The notes: generated by a model from the letters alone, not told the origin. Positions 37,999 through 51,700 are shown, numbered from the stretch's first letter. The stretch: 64,000 bases of DNA from Acanthopleura granulata (GCA_016165875.1 JABBOT010000002.1:38653868-38717867); one strand, 5' to 3'. Made by a program: numbers and translations.

Positions 37999-40900
37999 TC
38001 ACAGTTTGCTGCCCACCATCTGCTTGTAGGCAGCAAAGCCTCCCCCTGTAGTCAACCAGGCTCCGCCATCTGCCACTATCACAGTCCCAGTCACCAAGCT
38101 AGCAGCATCACTGACAGCAAACAGCACCGTATTGCCGATCTCCTTTCTATGTCCCATCCTCTGGAGAGGTATATTATGGTGGTAGTAAGTGCCCTCTATC
38201 CTTTTACCACCTGTGCATAATGAAACGTAAAAATAAAAAATCCCAAAATAAATTCTATTTGTCATCAGAATTTGGTTTCAAATTTTCAGAGCAAAAACTC
38301 TAATTAAAACTCTAATACAAAAGATGGATTACATTCTCCTTGCAGCCCCAGCTTCATGCCCATCTTAGCAATGATGGTAGTTCATACTTGAAGAAATCGT
38401 TCTAGTTTCTTCATCTCATTCATAGAAAACCATCTCAACATCTATTTGTCCTGAGCACAGCCAAAAACATTAACATGTCACATCAAACATTTAAAAACAT
38501 AAACTTGTATAAATAGATTTGTGTGTCTGCTAGGGCCTTACTGACCTGAACATGTCCCCTTGTAACCTGAAGTCCCAATACCTACACATATTTATAAAGC
38601 CACCTCACTGAAAAGTCATGCTGGAGACACCTGGTATGACACCTGGAGAGTCCAAGCATGCAGATTTTAAAATGTTTGACCAGGCTTGGACATGAACTTA
38701 CAAGGCAGATGTTCTAACCTCTGAGTCACTACAGTGTGTTCTATGGGGCTCAGATAAAGGCCTGTGACACGAATGTCTAACTGTGCCTCCTGATCAGCAG
38801 GCCTAGATTTGACTTGTGACCCCAGCTTATGTGTTAGCCATCCTTCTCGTGCCCAGACTCAGATTTGAACCTGTGACTCTCACTATGCCTTATCCAACCT
38901 CCTCATGCCTAGACTTGCATCTGACTTATGACTCCAGCTTATGTCTCATGCCTAGACTCAGATTTGAGCCTGCCACTCCAACTCATGTCTTACCCAGTTT
39001 CGTAATGCCTTGACTAAGATTCAAACTTGCTTATCATGCCTTACCCAGTCTCCTCATGCCCTCTGTGTCCGCAATCGGCCCTGGGCTAACACTGATTACC
39101 CTCACCCCATCCTCACCCCATTCCACTGCCAGGTGCTTGGTTATGGCATCTAACAAAAAATAAGAACAGTGTTACACTCAATAACAATGGCTGCTGTAAA
39201 GACAAGACTGCTGCCTCCTGGTGCTTAAACACTTCTCAGATGTTCATTGTGAAAATAGATTCTTCAATAAATTGACAACATGCTAACCATAAATACATGA
39301 ATAATAAAGTTTCTTTCATTACAACACTTCAATTATATATTATGTTGTCATTTGCTTGAAAAAAAAATGAAACAACAATATTACAGACATATTACTCACC
39401 TTATTTTTTTTTCTATATAATTTTTTTCATCAGATCATATTTCAGTACTTAAATTTAAAGCACATGTATGAGAAACACATAGTTTTCAGTGTTGTCTGGT
39501 GAGGCCTGTGTTCTTTATTTTTGTGAACATGAACATGAATGGTGTGAATTCCTGACACCACATGAAACTCAGAAACAATTTCAATAATTAACGTTGCTAA
39601 AATTTTCAATTAAAATCAATAAAATTTTACAATGATGACCATTAGGTTTTCAACCTTCCCAAATCAATGTCTACTTTCAGACTCTATTTTTTAAGGCTTT
39701 TGTTGTTATCTTACCCACAGCTGCCTTGGCTGAGCCTGCATGTATCTGTAGAGGGGTGCCCCTGTAGTGCAGAGTGGCTGATATATTCACTATCACACCT
39801 CCGTGTTTCTGATATTTAACACAAAAAAGTCCAAATTACGGTCATTATCAGACTGTAGACGTTGTTTGTTATGCATACTATTTATTTTGCTACATACAGA
39901 TACAATCTACAACGCCTCTGCAGCAGCGAAATTTGTCCATAGTCACTTGACAATACAAATATACACATAAGATCAAACCAACTTATAAGAGCGCATCCCA
40001 TGGCCACTGCACCTACGTATTACATTGCTTTTTAACACTGCAGTTAAAGTAATTGTACATTTACATTCTTAGAGAAAAAAAGAACTTTTCTTAACTGTAT
40101 TACCATTCATTCTGGCAGGATCTATTTCACTTCTCTGGATCAATGTTATGAAGTAAACAAAGTAAAAAAGTTCACATCTTTGTGATTATCTCTTTACACG
40201 TATCTATTAGACTAGATTCTTTACCTTCAGGTATTTCTCATATACAACCTTGCTGATATTGAACGTTCCCTGAGCATCAATCTCCAACACCGTGCGGAAA
40301 GCATTAAATGATAATGAGGATGCTGGACACAGGAAATTCCCTGCAGCATCTGAAAACAGCCAAGCTTTAACATCAGTAAACTAGAGTGGATCTGGAGATT
40401 TGAAATCTGGTGCTTTATCACCTTTGGCTTCAATGTTATGTGGCAAGTGGCTTCGGAACATTACAAATTATATATTAAGGTAATATAATTTAGACACTTA
40501 CTGTTTATTACAAAATCAATTCTTCCAAAAGTAGCCAAAGCCTCGTCCACTGCATCCAGGATTTCTTGAGGCTGAAATGTGAACAAAAGACACAGGTATG
40601 TATCCATGTACCAAACAGTTCAGTTTGTGTTCCCACATTATCCTCAATTGTTCTTAAGTGTGGGGCACTATTAAAATGTTGCTTATGTAACTTCAATAGT
40701 TTTTTGCTGTTTGACATGTGGCAGACACACTTATGCCAGGGTCTAGCTAACGCCCCTGAAAAAGAGTCCGTGGGCATTTAGATTCCTACCTTCCTCACAT
40801 CCATTTTGATCGGAATACATTCTCTACCCGTAGCCTTTTTCAGAGTCTCAGCAGACTCAATCAACTTGTCCATTCTTCTGCTCAGAATTACTGTGTCACA

Positions 40901-42179
40901 CTGGTGCCTGAAAGAAAAAAGGAATGACAAAAGTGGAAACTGTATTGGTATTGGTGATAGCATGTGATGTAAATTTCTACATTTGTCTACGTCATTAAGA
41001 ATTTTTATAGGTCAGTGAAAAAACAGAAAAACCTTCATGTACACCCTCTTGCCATTTCTCACCTCATCAAAACTTCTGCAATAGTAAAACCTATTCCTGT
41101 CCCACCTCCAGTGATGAATGCCACCTTTCCTCTGGAAAACAGGATAGATAATATTTAATACATACCATAATCATATAACCATGATCAGTTTAGCCAATCA
41201 AACTCAAGCGAATGCCAGTTCTGATTTTCACTTGTTTGTGGTTTCTTTAACATGTGCATTAAGACAGCTGAGTAGGTGAAGAGGGTATAAAAGAAATAAA
41301 TCACAAGATAGGATTTGTACAGATACCGGTAATTTCTGAAATAGATTATCAACTAGACTTCTGATAATATACTGATGCATTGGTCACAGACTTATTCCAA
41401 TAGATATTTTACTCAGATGAATTAACTGGAAAACAAGCCATCTTCTGTGAAGATATGTCTTTACATGCATACTGATTGGTCACATTTTCACTCGGAATGA
41501 AAACAATATAATTATGTTTAAATGTAGACATCATTAGGTATCAGAAATTATTCCTCGACAAAATATAACACAATAAGCCGAATCGGCATTGCAGAAGCCT
41601 GTCGAGATCACGCTGGTTTTGGACGACACATGGTGGGGGCTCTCGCAACCTACCATTATTTCACGGAGGTTAACAATGCTGTTGTTGGGCGCTACAGCCC
41701 CCACCCTGTCTCGTCCAAAACCAGCGTGATCTCGAGTGACTAATGCAACGCCGAATGCGCTTACGCTTGGACAAATGCCCTACAATTGTGGTATACAAAC
41801 TTGGGCCTATAGCAAAAAGATAACATTTCTTATATATACACCAGGTATGGGCCAAAATTTTTTACACGATATTTTCCATTCTTCTTCCACCTATAAACCT
41901 GACTGCCGATATGAAGTGAAATATTCTTCAGTTCAATAATTACGCCAATTATGACAACATGTACTTTGCCCATGAATATCGAACTCAATAGTTAAACGAC
42001 GACTATAAACGAGTTTGCTCTGTGATCATTCACATCATTTGTTATTGTCAGTTGATGACAACGTCCGCATTTGATGTATAACTAACACACAATTTTAAAT
42101 CAAACCTTAGTAAGTCTGGCCTGAAAACATAACTGTAATTTGGGAGGCATTTTTCCGGTACACTGTCACTTGATGCCAT
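37999..42179 (-). CDS. DECR2: Peroxisomal 2,4-dienoyl-CoA reductase
   Basis: An NADPH-dependent reductase that removes the extra double bond of 2,4-dienoyl-CoA so that polyunsaturated acyl chains can enter peroxisomal beta-oxidation. Eight exons on the minus strand: 42179-42106, 41131-41063, 40907-40790, 40571-40502, 40349-40225, 39808-39715, 39149-39045 and 38210-37999. All junctions are GT-AG and phases agree. The product has 288 residues (the human protein has 292). It is a short-chain dehydrogenase with the dinucleotide-binding motif TGGGTGIG at 32-39, NNAAG at 110-114, and [10 protein letters not shown] at 175-184 with Lys180 and Asp184 aligned to the human catalytic region. The C-terminus is GSKL, a canonical peroxisomal targeting signal 1, which separates it from mitochondrial DECR1. 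The start [13 protein letters not shown] aligns with the human N-terminus. It is divergently paired with RAD54B. Intron 7 carries a tandem repeat containing copies of its own donor site. Confidence 0.95.
38690..38745 (-). mobile_element. tRNA-head-like fragment in DECR2 intron 7
   Basis: The minus strand reads gtgactcagaggttagaaca and then ttcatgtcc, a degraded A-box/B-box spacing like a SINE head. No tail was found. Confidence 0.3.
38785..39068 (-). repeat. Exon-anchored minisatellite in DECR2 intron 7
   Basis: Five drifted units of 42-59 bp. The recurring block gactcagatttgaacctgtg falls near 38803, 38855, 38910, 38952 and 39011. Four units end in a version of atgccttacccagtctcctc; one (near 38941) has it deleted. 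The rightmost version (39036-39061) is the real exon 7/intron 7 boundary, including the last 17 coding bases. Confidence 0.8.
41602..41735. mobile_element. Inverted-repeat MITE-like hairpin in DECR2 intron 1
   Basis: The outer 25 bp are a perfect inverted repeat (41602-41626 against 41711-41735). Pairing continues inward with a few mismatches through the shared ggtgggggct block, giving arms of about 46 bp around a loop of about 40 bp. No clear target-site duplication and no coding capacity. It is probably a non-autonomous DNA element or foldback repeat. Confidence 0.7.
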
Positions 42180-42721
42180 GATGGTTTAACTAGGCCAAAG
42201 ACTATTTCAGAAGACTATTAGAAATTGGGCTCAAATATTTGGAATGAAAGTAAAGAATTCAAATTCTAAGAAATTAAAACTTTGAAGAAAAAATGGAGGA
42301 AAATTTTATTTTAAATAATTATCATTCCTTTCTTCGAACTTATTTTTGAAACTCAAACAAAAGACCAAAATGCAACATAGAAAACAGTGTACACCACTTT
42401 AGATGAAATATAGCTGTTCGATGACGTTCCTAGGGGGCGCTGTTCTATGAGAATGAAAGCGCGTAGTACAAACTTCAGAATTTGCGACAGAGTGCTTAAC
42501 TAAGAATATCGAGTCATAACTGAGTATAATTTCTGATTTATTGTTATGACTAAAGACGACGAAGCGGGAAATGAAAACTGGATTGTCCATTTGAGTTGAT
42601 TTGAAATAGAAGATAAGCATTTGACATTTCCCGCTCTCCCCGTCTGTGCATAACAGCTTCATTCAGCACCCAGTTTCCGCATTTTCTTTATTATGACACT
42701 TGAAAGAGCTTCAGTTGAAAG
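42180..42721. promoter_or_regulatory. Bidirectional DECR2/RAD54B promoter region
   Basis: 542 bp separate the two divergent start codons, so both promoters and 5' UTRs must lie here unless upstream non-coding exons exist. No TATA box is obvious near the RAD54B side. The region contains the inverted E2F pair listed separately. Confidence 0.7.
42564..42634. promoter_or_regulatory. Inverted pair of perfect E2F sites
   Basis: GCGGGAAA at 42564-42571 and TTTCCCGC at 42627-42634 fit the E2F consensus TTTSSCGC. They lie 151 and 88 bp upstream of the RAD54B ATG. An 8-mer of this kind is expected about once in 33 kb counting both strands, so two in 71 bp in a repair-gene promoter are likely functional cell-cycle elements. 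Confidence 0.65.
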
Positions 42722-45700
42722 ATGAGACGATCGGCAGCACCAAGCAGACTCCAGCCTTTGGCGAAGAGACCGAAATTTCAGCCTATGTACAAAGACGGTG
42801 TAAATTCGGTGTAGTATTACTATATGTGTTATGCTAACTTATTATCTATTAAGTGAACAGTCGGGGTGAAGTGTTTTGGATGAAGTTGAAAGGTTATTTA
42901 TATTACAGTCACAGTCAGTAGGTTAAGACATAACATATGGTATAGTAAAGTGCAAGGGGACATCCAGTGTTGCTGGACAAAGTAGAGCGAAACTTGAGGT
43001 TGAGCTTCATACTTTGAGGCTGGCTGGAGGGTAAAGAACCACTGTGTTTGTGGTTTTCTGGTGGCTGTCGTTCTGAGTTTTCGATACATGCCTGCTATGT
43101 GTATCAAAAGGACAATGTGCAACAACACTAGACTTACTACAAGATTTTGTAATGTCAGCTTTAGCAGTTGCATGCTCTAAAGGTAATCAGTAAGACAGCT
43201 TTTAGGTTTCAGTTTAGGAACTCTAGGGTACTTGACTTAGCTGGTATCTATTGATGACATGTTTACATATTAAGTATGCATTTCGTTGAAATTCTAATTT
43301 GCAAATGGTACCTGTGGTCAACAGGGGCCAAACATATTCAAGAGACTGAAAATATCAAGTGGAAAATGTTTAATGTTGCTGTTTTGTTGGCTGTAAATAG
43401 CAAGTTCAGGCCTCAGAATTCCAAGTCTGGTGGATACTAATCTAATTGTTGGTGTTCTGTTGTGGAGAATGTAATGGTCGGAATCTGAAATGCGAATGTG
43501 GCTCATACAAAATTTTTCTGTTGATGTGAATAATTTTCTTCATAATCAGTATGATCTGTTTCTTTTTTCTTCTCTGCCTAGCCATTGGAAGCAGATCCCA
43601 CAACACTGAGGTAAATATGCAAGTGTTCTTCAAACTGCTTTAGTTATTCCAGAATTTCCTTATTAATTTATGTATTATTTATTATTTTATGTATGCAGCT
43701 CTTTAATTTGCGTTGCACAATGCCAAATGCTTGTATTGTCAGTGATCTTTAAATTACATGAACATGTTGAGGAAAACATCTTTCTTCGCATGGTAATGTT
43801 TCATCTAATATTTTGACAAGAGATATTACATGTGTATCAGGATTTGCTAACTTTATAGGCTTGATGGAGCACAGAACCAGGTAACCTCCTGCAAGTCCAT
43901 GGTAAATCATGCAGGTGGGATTTCACTGTCATGCTCCGAGAAACTATCTGCTGGCTTCAGGCCCTCTGTCTCCAGTAAAAGTTTGCCTGTAAGGTCAACA
44001 GGACAGTTCAGGACACCCTTGACTGCTGTCAGCAACCCAGTGCCTGCCCCTGCACCTACTCCAGGTAAATTGTCACTGGTGATAACGCTTTAAGATTTGT
44101 TACTAGTGACAGAAGTATGTACTAGGCACTTTGTATTGGTCTTCATTTGTCATGATACCATGATTGTTTAATATACACATTTTTTATTTTTTTTGAGTGC
44201 CATATTTCTCTTAAACTATCATGTCTGCATTTTTCATGGTCTGCTTAGACCCATTTACATGTATTTGCAGTGTGGAAAGAAGAAATTAGAACAATTGTTT
44301 GCCAGTTATATGGTGTTCCTTTATACATGTACTAAGTGTACATTTGTTTCTTTTGTTTACAGTTTTATCAACACACCAGCACAATAGTAACACATCAGAT
44401 AATGCCGTATATGGATATTTTAATGTCATGTGGTGCAAGGCATCTAAAAAGAAGGTATTTTTGGAAGAACAAAAGATGTACAAGTAACCTAACAAAACCA
44501 TGTATGATGTAGATTTAATGCCTGTGTACACATTTGTAGATTCCTCCACTCTCACATTCTTAGAGCCCTGATGACAACAAACCGTCGGAGGTATTTTGGA
44601 GTCGTTTGCACAGTTTAACATTCATTGAAAGTGACATAACTTTCATTTCCACCAGTATGGCAAGCAAATCTGTGGGTCATAGGTGTAAAAGATTTTCTGT
44701 GATAACTCTACATTTGACTTTCAAAGTGAATTTTTACTTCAGATATTTCAGAAAAACAGGAAAATAATTTTAAGGTCAAGAAAGTAATGTCACAAATATT
44801 GTGGCTGTAAGCAGGGCTAAAATTTCATGAAACTTATTTTGTTCTTCTTTTCAGCACAAGAAATGGGAAGGAGATGGTATGTTGAACTTTCAGGATGTTC
44901 ATCATGTATAAACATTTCAACTTTCTATGGATAGACAATTTCTCAGAAGGAGTTTGTACATTCCGTATTCCCTTTGTTAGTTGTTTCTTTCATTTAGCCC
45001 AAGGCATTTGCATTCTGTAAAATGGTGAGAATTTTAGACACTGGCTATGATTTAATATGTTTCATGCATATGTCTTGTACTTCAGCGGTGCTGGTTACAC
45101 ATGGTAGAACTGCAATCCTTCATGACATGGATGGTAAAGAGTAAGTGTGCTTCCAAACCACTCACACTGTACAGATGTATCCAACAAACAGTCTTTTCGG
45201 ATTTCTAGGACAACATTCTTTTGTTATCACTGGGTTGATAACCAATTATATCGGAGAAACAACTGTAAATGGCATATGCAGTAGTTTTTGACTTTACCAA
45301 ATCATAACTAGTAAATGTTATACTTCTTAATATGTTGATAGTAACATTTTAAGTCTTTTTTCGTTTTTCTTTGTTGTGCTCTTTTCCTAAGTGTCGAGTG
45401 ACTAAAATTTTTTCCAGTGTTTGATAGTAGAAGTTTTCCTTTAATAGTAAAGTAGTATATTCTATCAAGCTGTTTGATGCCTAGAGTTTAGGATTAAGCT
45501 ACATGCATGACTTAATACTTGAAGATGGCACTAGCAATTACAAGAGATGTGATCTTCACTATTTCATGCTAGAAACCTGCCTTTGTATGTTTAATTTCCC
45601 TCAGTTATTTAGCATAGATTTATTTCAGGATTGGGCGAGCTACAGGGTACAAGGCCACAGAGCTCTCCAGTCTCAAGGAGGATGAAACATTATTTATTGG

Positions 45701-48700
45701 AGGGAAAGAAATCCAAGTAAATGTTCATGCTTTGATGTCAAATACAAAGTAAATGCTTCATTTTTTCCTATTTGCAAGTCATGCATGCTTAAGATTGTTT
45801 TGACCCAGAATATTTTCTGGCAGAAAATCATCTCTAGGAAAGTGAATGTATTGTAAATATTATAATTAGAATAAATTTGTTGATAAGTACAAAATAATCA
45901 GAGAATGAGTAATAACACCCATCTGTAGGCTGGCGTTTAGGGTTACCCTGTTCACTGAGTGCTGTGCAAATGTATCTGTTAGCCCTCACATCATGTGTAC
46001 AATTGTAGGTGATGTCCATGATAGCAGAGGAGAATTACAAATCTGGGAAATGCTTCATGTCGGAGTGTGCAGCTGTTGTCAAGCAACCCTCAAGTGTTGT
46101 TCCAGTCAAATGTAAGTTGTTCTTTGCATGCCTCTGACAGGCAAATGGTTAATGAGCACATTGTGTAGGTACTGCAGCCTGTGTTACATCAGTGACAACT
46201 CCAGATTTCTGATTAATTTTTGATGCCTCCACTAAACCACTGCAAGGCCACACAAATGTATGGCAATGCATTTACTTGATGTTAAGAGTCATCCACTGTA
46301 GGTTTAACATATGTTGGTGGGTTGAAAGTGGATGGACTTTGGACAGTGTATTCTGATGAAATATGATGGGAAAGATAATGAAAATAAAAGGAAATATATG
46401 CATGATTCCTAATTTCTTTATCCAAGTAAACCTATGGCTATAACAAGCACAAAGCTTTTGGAAACATCTTGTCTATGGGCAAGGTAGGCAAATGCAAAGA
46501 AATTTTCCATGGAACTGAAATATGTATTTACATTGTATACACGTTTGGTGTTTTTAACACACATGTATATGTACATTTTAAAGTAAAGAAAGTTAAACTA
46601 AGATTGATATTTACTTGATTATTGTACTTGTTCATCAATCAGTAACTAGTGTAATAATTCATGTCGACCAATAGTGACAATCATGCGAGACTTACATGCA
46701 TTTGGACATTGTTTTCATTTCTAAAACTTTCACCTGTGAGATTACTGCCTTCCATCTGCCCATTCTAACTCTTAATGCCACTACTAATACTAAGCTCAAG
46801 GTCTCAAATAATTAACATGTTCAGATAGTTGATAATAATTCTGAGTGTTTGATGTGTTTATTTTCTTCATCAGCATTTTCCAAACCTTTTATGAACCCCT
46901 GTATAGGTGGACCTAATGGTACCAGTTCAGTGAGTAGTTCTTTATGTGGTGTCAAATGAATAGTTTACTGACTGGTGTCAAAGAAGTTAGATGCTCACCA
47001 AATGGTGTCAAATAAATAGTTCATTAACTGTTGTCAAAGAAGTTAGTTGCTCACCAAATGGTGTCAAGTGAATAGTTCTCCAAATGGTGCCAGTGAAGTG
47101 AGTACTTCACCAGATGGTGTCAACCAGGCAAGTAATTCATGGAATGGTGTCAACTGAATAGTTCAAGAAGTGCTGTCAGTCTAGCTAGCCAGATGCTGAC
47201 ATTGAATTGAGGAATTCACCAATTGGTGCCAGTCAAGTTAGTAGTTCATCACATGGTGCTCTGCGCATGATTAGTTTGTGTAATAATACAAGCAAAGGTC
47301 TCTTTGTTGATTTTAGAATTTCAACCCACACTGTTACAGTCGGAATGGCTTCTTTTAATAGAGTGAAATTTATGAATTTGATTCACATGTATTTCTATAA
47401 AAATTATAGTATTTCTGTTACTGTTTTCCAAAGCAAACCCGAGTGTTCCACATTCTGTTTTTCTCATAAAAGAATTCACATGAGTATCTCATTTGGCGAC
47501 ACACTCAGTATAGATCCACCATGAGTATTGTTTTCAAAGGCCTGTGGTAACCTGTTTTACTTCATTACAGAAACGTGTAGGTGTTATGGATGTTGTGACG
47601 AGACATGATCCCATGGCCCCCGGGGCTCTGGTCATGCCAAGACCTAGTCCCTCACACCAGGTAACGTCTCACACCATGCTATAGCTGTTAGCTGGGATAC
47701 AGGTTGTGACTGATGTACATATTACTCTGGAGTATTTCCTTGGGGCATACATGATAGAGAAATTTGCTGGGGTGTTGGGTGAGTGAGGATGGCAGATTTT
47801 GTACATGAAGATCATAGCTGTTGCTTTTTGCAACAGGCATTCTCCAACTAAGAAACGTTAAACTCATTTTGATTTTGCTACCTTTTTTTTTTGAGTAATG
47901 TTACTGTTTTGAGTGTTAAAATCATTGTAAACCTCATCTACATTTTTTTGTAGCCTCCACTGAACCTTGACTGAAACTCACAAATATTTGACACATAAGG
48001 TTCATATGTCAAAGAGCAGCTAACAGGTCATTACAAGTGCTGTCATAATTAAACCTTATTAACTTGTGAGAAATACAAATCTCGTTTTCATTTTGTCGGT
48101 TATTGTCAACGAAAATCCATTCCTCTCATCTTACATACTTTGCTTCATCCTTGTTACCTCTCACACATGATTACCCTGTGCAGTGGGAACACAACAAGAA
48201 GGAGTTGCCAGTCATTGATGTTGTTGTGGACCCCTACCTGTCCACCCACATGCGCCCACATCAGAGGGAGGGCGTCAGCTTCCTGTACGAGTGTGTGATG
48301 GGCATGAGAGGGTACAAGGGCTCCGGGGCCATACTGGCGTGAGTCTCATCACTCACACAATATTTTCAGTGACACAGTTTGTATTACTACATGTGTTATT
48401 TCCCATGTGGTTGTACTATATGTACCTAGAGTTTCAGGTCAGGATTTGCTGACAACTTCTTGTGCTTCAATACCTGCAGATACATCTTTCATCAGGATTT
48501 ATATTATAAATGACTTGATAATGATATTAGTTTCTTCACTGTACAAATAAACAGAAGTTGTATGTCCATAAGAATCTTTTCCATGTTGATTTGCTATTAA
48601 AGCCATTTTTGAAAGATGAAAGGGTTCATACAAAAAATGAATACACTCTGTCATCCTTAAAGTTAGGTTTTTAAAGACTTATTTCAGTGTTTCTTGGATT

Positions 48701-51700
48701 GTATCTTGTATCCATGCATACATGTAGATTTCCTCCATGTAGTTAAGGTGAACACCTGTTATTCGTTCTTTATTGGGCATGTGTACACCTGTATTCTCAT
48801 TGCTTTCTGAATCACACCACAGTAGTTTACATATTTATTTAAAATATTGTGTCTTGTGTTAACCTATGTGAACACATGCTTTCCTGTTTTGCAGAGATGA
48901 CATGGGGTTGGGGAAAACTCTGCAATGTATAGCAGTGTTGTGGTAAGCATTGAATTTGTCTTACATACAATGTTGTTAGATTCTCATTTATTGAGCTGCA
49001 TTTTTGACCTTTCTAGACGAAAGCAAGGTCAAGGCTGCTGTCATATTCATTGTTTTTTTATCATGGTAATTGTAAATCTACCCAGTGAACCAGTAGTTGC
49101 ATGGTGTATTCACATCTCTGAGAGCTCTGTATAAGCCATGTGTGTTCTTTCTCTCCATACTTTTGACTGCCAGGACACTGCTTAGGCAAGGACCCTATGG
49201 AGGCAAAGCTGTGATTAAGAAAGCTATCATTATAACACCGGGAAGTCTCGTTAAGGTAAACTGCTCATAGGTAGATATTATAAATATTGCATGTAATATA
49301 ACCTCAATGAAACAGCTATCCCTTAATTGTGTTTCTGCTTTTTATTCTTGTTGATAGATGTAATGCATTAATTTGATTTAAATGTGTCAATCCCTGTTTA
49401 TGTCAGCACATGAAAGAACTCCAAAACTGTTATTACCATGTCCTTGAAATTCAGGTTGCTACCTTTGAATTTACAGAACTGGAAGCAGGAGTTTAAGAAG
49501 TGGCTGGGGTCTGAAAGGCTGCATACATTTGCTGTAGGTCAAGACAACAGAGTGGAGGTATTATTCAGAGGTTGAGATAAACGCGCAGTAGACTGATACT
49601 TCATTCGTGGGTATCATGGCATTGTTACAGTTTCTACTTAAAATTTTCTGTATTATCTGTAAGAAAATATCATAATGTGATTTTTTTTCGTAATTACACT
49701 TAAAATTTTATGACAGTTTAAATTATGAGGTTTGAAAGCTTGCTGACTTTTACACTCTGCCCTTCTGTAACATATATTTGTTTTCATTTTTTTCTTCTCT
49801 GAGTTATTGGTGTACTTATATTATTAGCTGGGGATCTGCCACATTGTGACTATTTTGTTGATCATTCAAGTGTCAGTTTTGAATTCTTTCTTGTATTTGA
49901 AGTACTTCCTATCATGTTATCAAACATGCCCCTTTCATTGCTTTCTTCAGGAATTCACAAAGACAGCCTGCCCTGTTCTTATCATCTCCTATGAGATGTT
50001 TGTGAGATCAGCAGAGTTACTCAGCTCATTGAACTTTGACCTTGTCATCTGTGATGAGGGGCATAGACTGAAAAACACCACCATCAAAACTACATCAGTA
50101 AGTCATCTGAAATGAATTTGCTCACCTGAAAATGTTGATGTAGGAACCTGGATTCAATATAAATGGAAGATTTTCAGTTTTAGGAAAGCCATAATATTGT
50201 GCAACTTGGTACATGCATTTGACACAAGTTTATTTATTTATTTGATCGGTGTTTTACGCAGTACTCAAGAATATTTCACGTATGCGACAGCGGCCAACAT
50301 GATGGTGCAGGAAATTGAGCAGAGCCTGAGGGAAACCTATGACCATCCGCAGGTTGCTGGCAGACCTTCCCATGTATGGCCGGAGAGGAAGCAAGCATGA
50401 GCTGGACTTTAACTCACAGCAACTACATTGGTGGGAGGCATCTGGGTCATTGCACTGCACTAATGTGATAACCAACTGAGCCATGGAAACCCCTTTATAA
50501 ATATAAAAAAAATCTATAAAAAGAATCATTTACCTTTCTGGCCAAGTGATATCTAATTTTACATTTTTTATTGTCTCAGTTAATAATGGCCTTGCCAACC
50601 AGAAGAAGAGTGGTTTTAACTGGCACTCCTGTACAGAATGACCTGCAAGAGTTCTACTCCATTGTAGAGTTTGTAAACCCTGGGGTACTGGGTGAGTTGT
50701 TAATCTTTGGGATATTTGGGGAATTGTTATGCCTGACATGCTGGGCGAGTTGTTAATCCTGGAGTACTGGGCGAGTTGTTAATCCTGGAGTACTGGGTGA
50801 GTTGTTGATCCTGGGGTTTTGGGTGAGTTGTGAATCCTCAGATGCTGTGTGAGTTTTTAATCTTGGGGCAGTGGGTGAGTTGTTAATCCTGAGGTACTGG
50901 GTGAGTTGTTAATCCTGAGGTACTAGGTGATTTGTTAATTTTGGTGTACCATGTGAGTTGTGAATCCTGGGGTGCTGTTTGAATTATTAACCCTTGACTG
51001 CTGGTGAGATGTTAATGCAGAGGTACATTGTGGGTTGTTCAGTCTTGGGATGAGTGTGCTGCCAACACAGCAGTCAGTTGTTAATCACCCTGGGCAAATG
51101 GTGAATCCTAGGACACTGCATAAGGTGATAAACCTGGGGCGCTGGGTATGTTGTGAGTTCCTGGGTACTGAATGAGTTGTTAAGCCTGGGGCGCTGGGTG
51201 TGTTGTGAGTTCCTGGGTACTGAATGAGTTGTTAATTCTGGGGCGCTGCGTGTGTTGTGAGTTCCTGGGTACTGAATGAGTTGTTAAGCCTGGGGTGCTG
51301 GGTGTGTTGTGAGTTCCTGGGTACTGAATGAGTTGTTAATTCTGGGGCGCTGGGTGTGTTCTGAGTTCCTCGGCACTGAATGAGTTGTTAATTCTGGGAC
51401 ATTCGGTGTGTTGTGGGTCCATGGGTACTGGGCGAGTTGTGAATTCTTGGGCACTGGGAGAGTTGTGACAACCGAAGTACTTGGTTAGTAGTTAAATCTG
51501 AGGTACTGGGTAAGTTGTTAATCCTAAGGTATTGGGAGAGTTGTTAATACTGGTGTGCCAGTTGAGTTGTGAATCCAGGGTTACTGGGTGAGTAGTTAAT
51601 CCTGGAGCACTGGGTGTGTTGTGAGTCCCTGGCTACTGGTCGAGTTGCAATTCTTGGGGCACTGGGCGAGTTAATAACTCTTGTTAATTTCTGGGGTGCT

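Noticed and set aside
37936..38220. 94-residue plus-strand frame
   Set aside because: It is the antisense of the last DECR2 exon, which ends with a clear peroxisomal signal.
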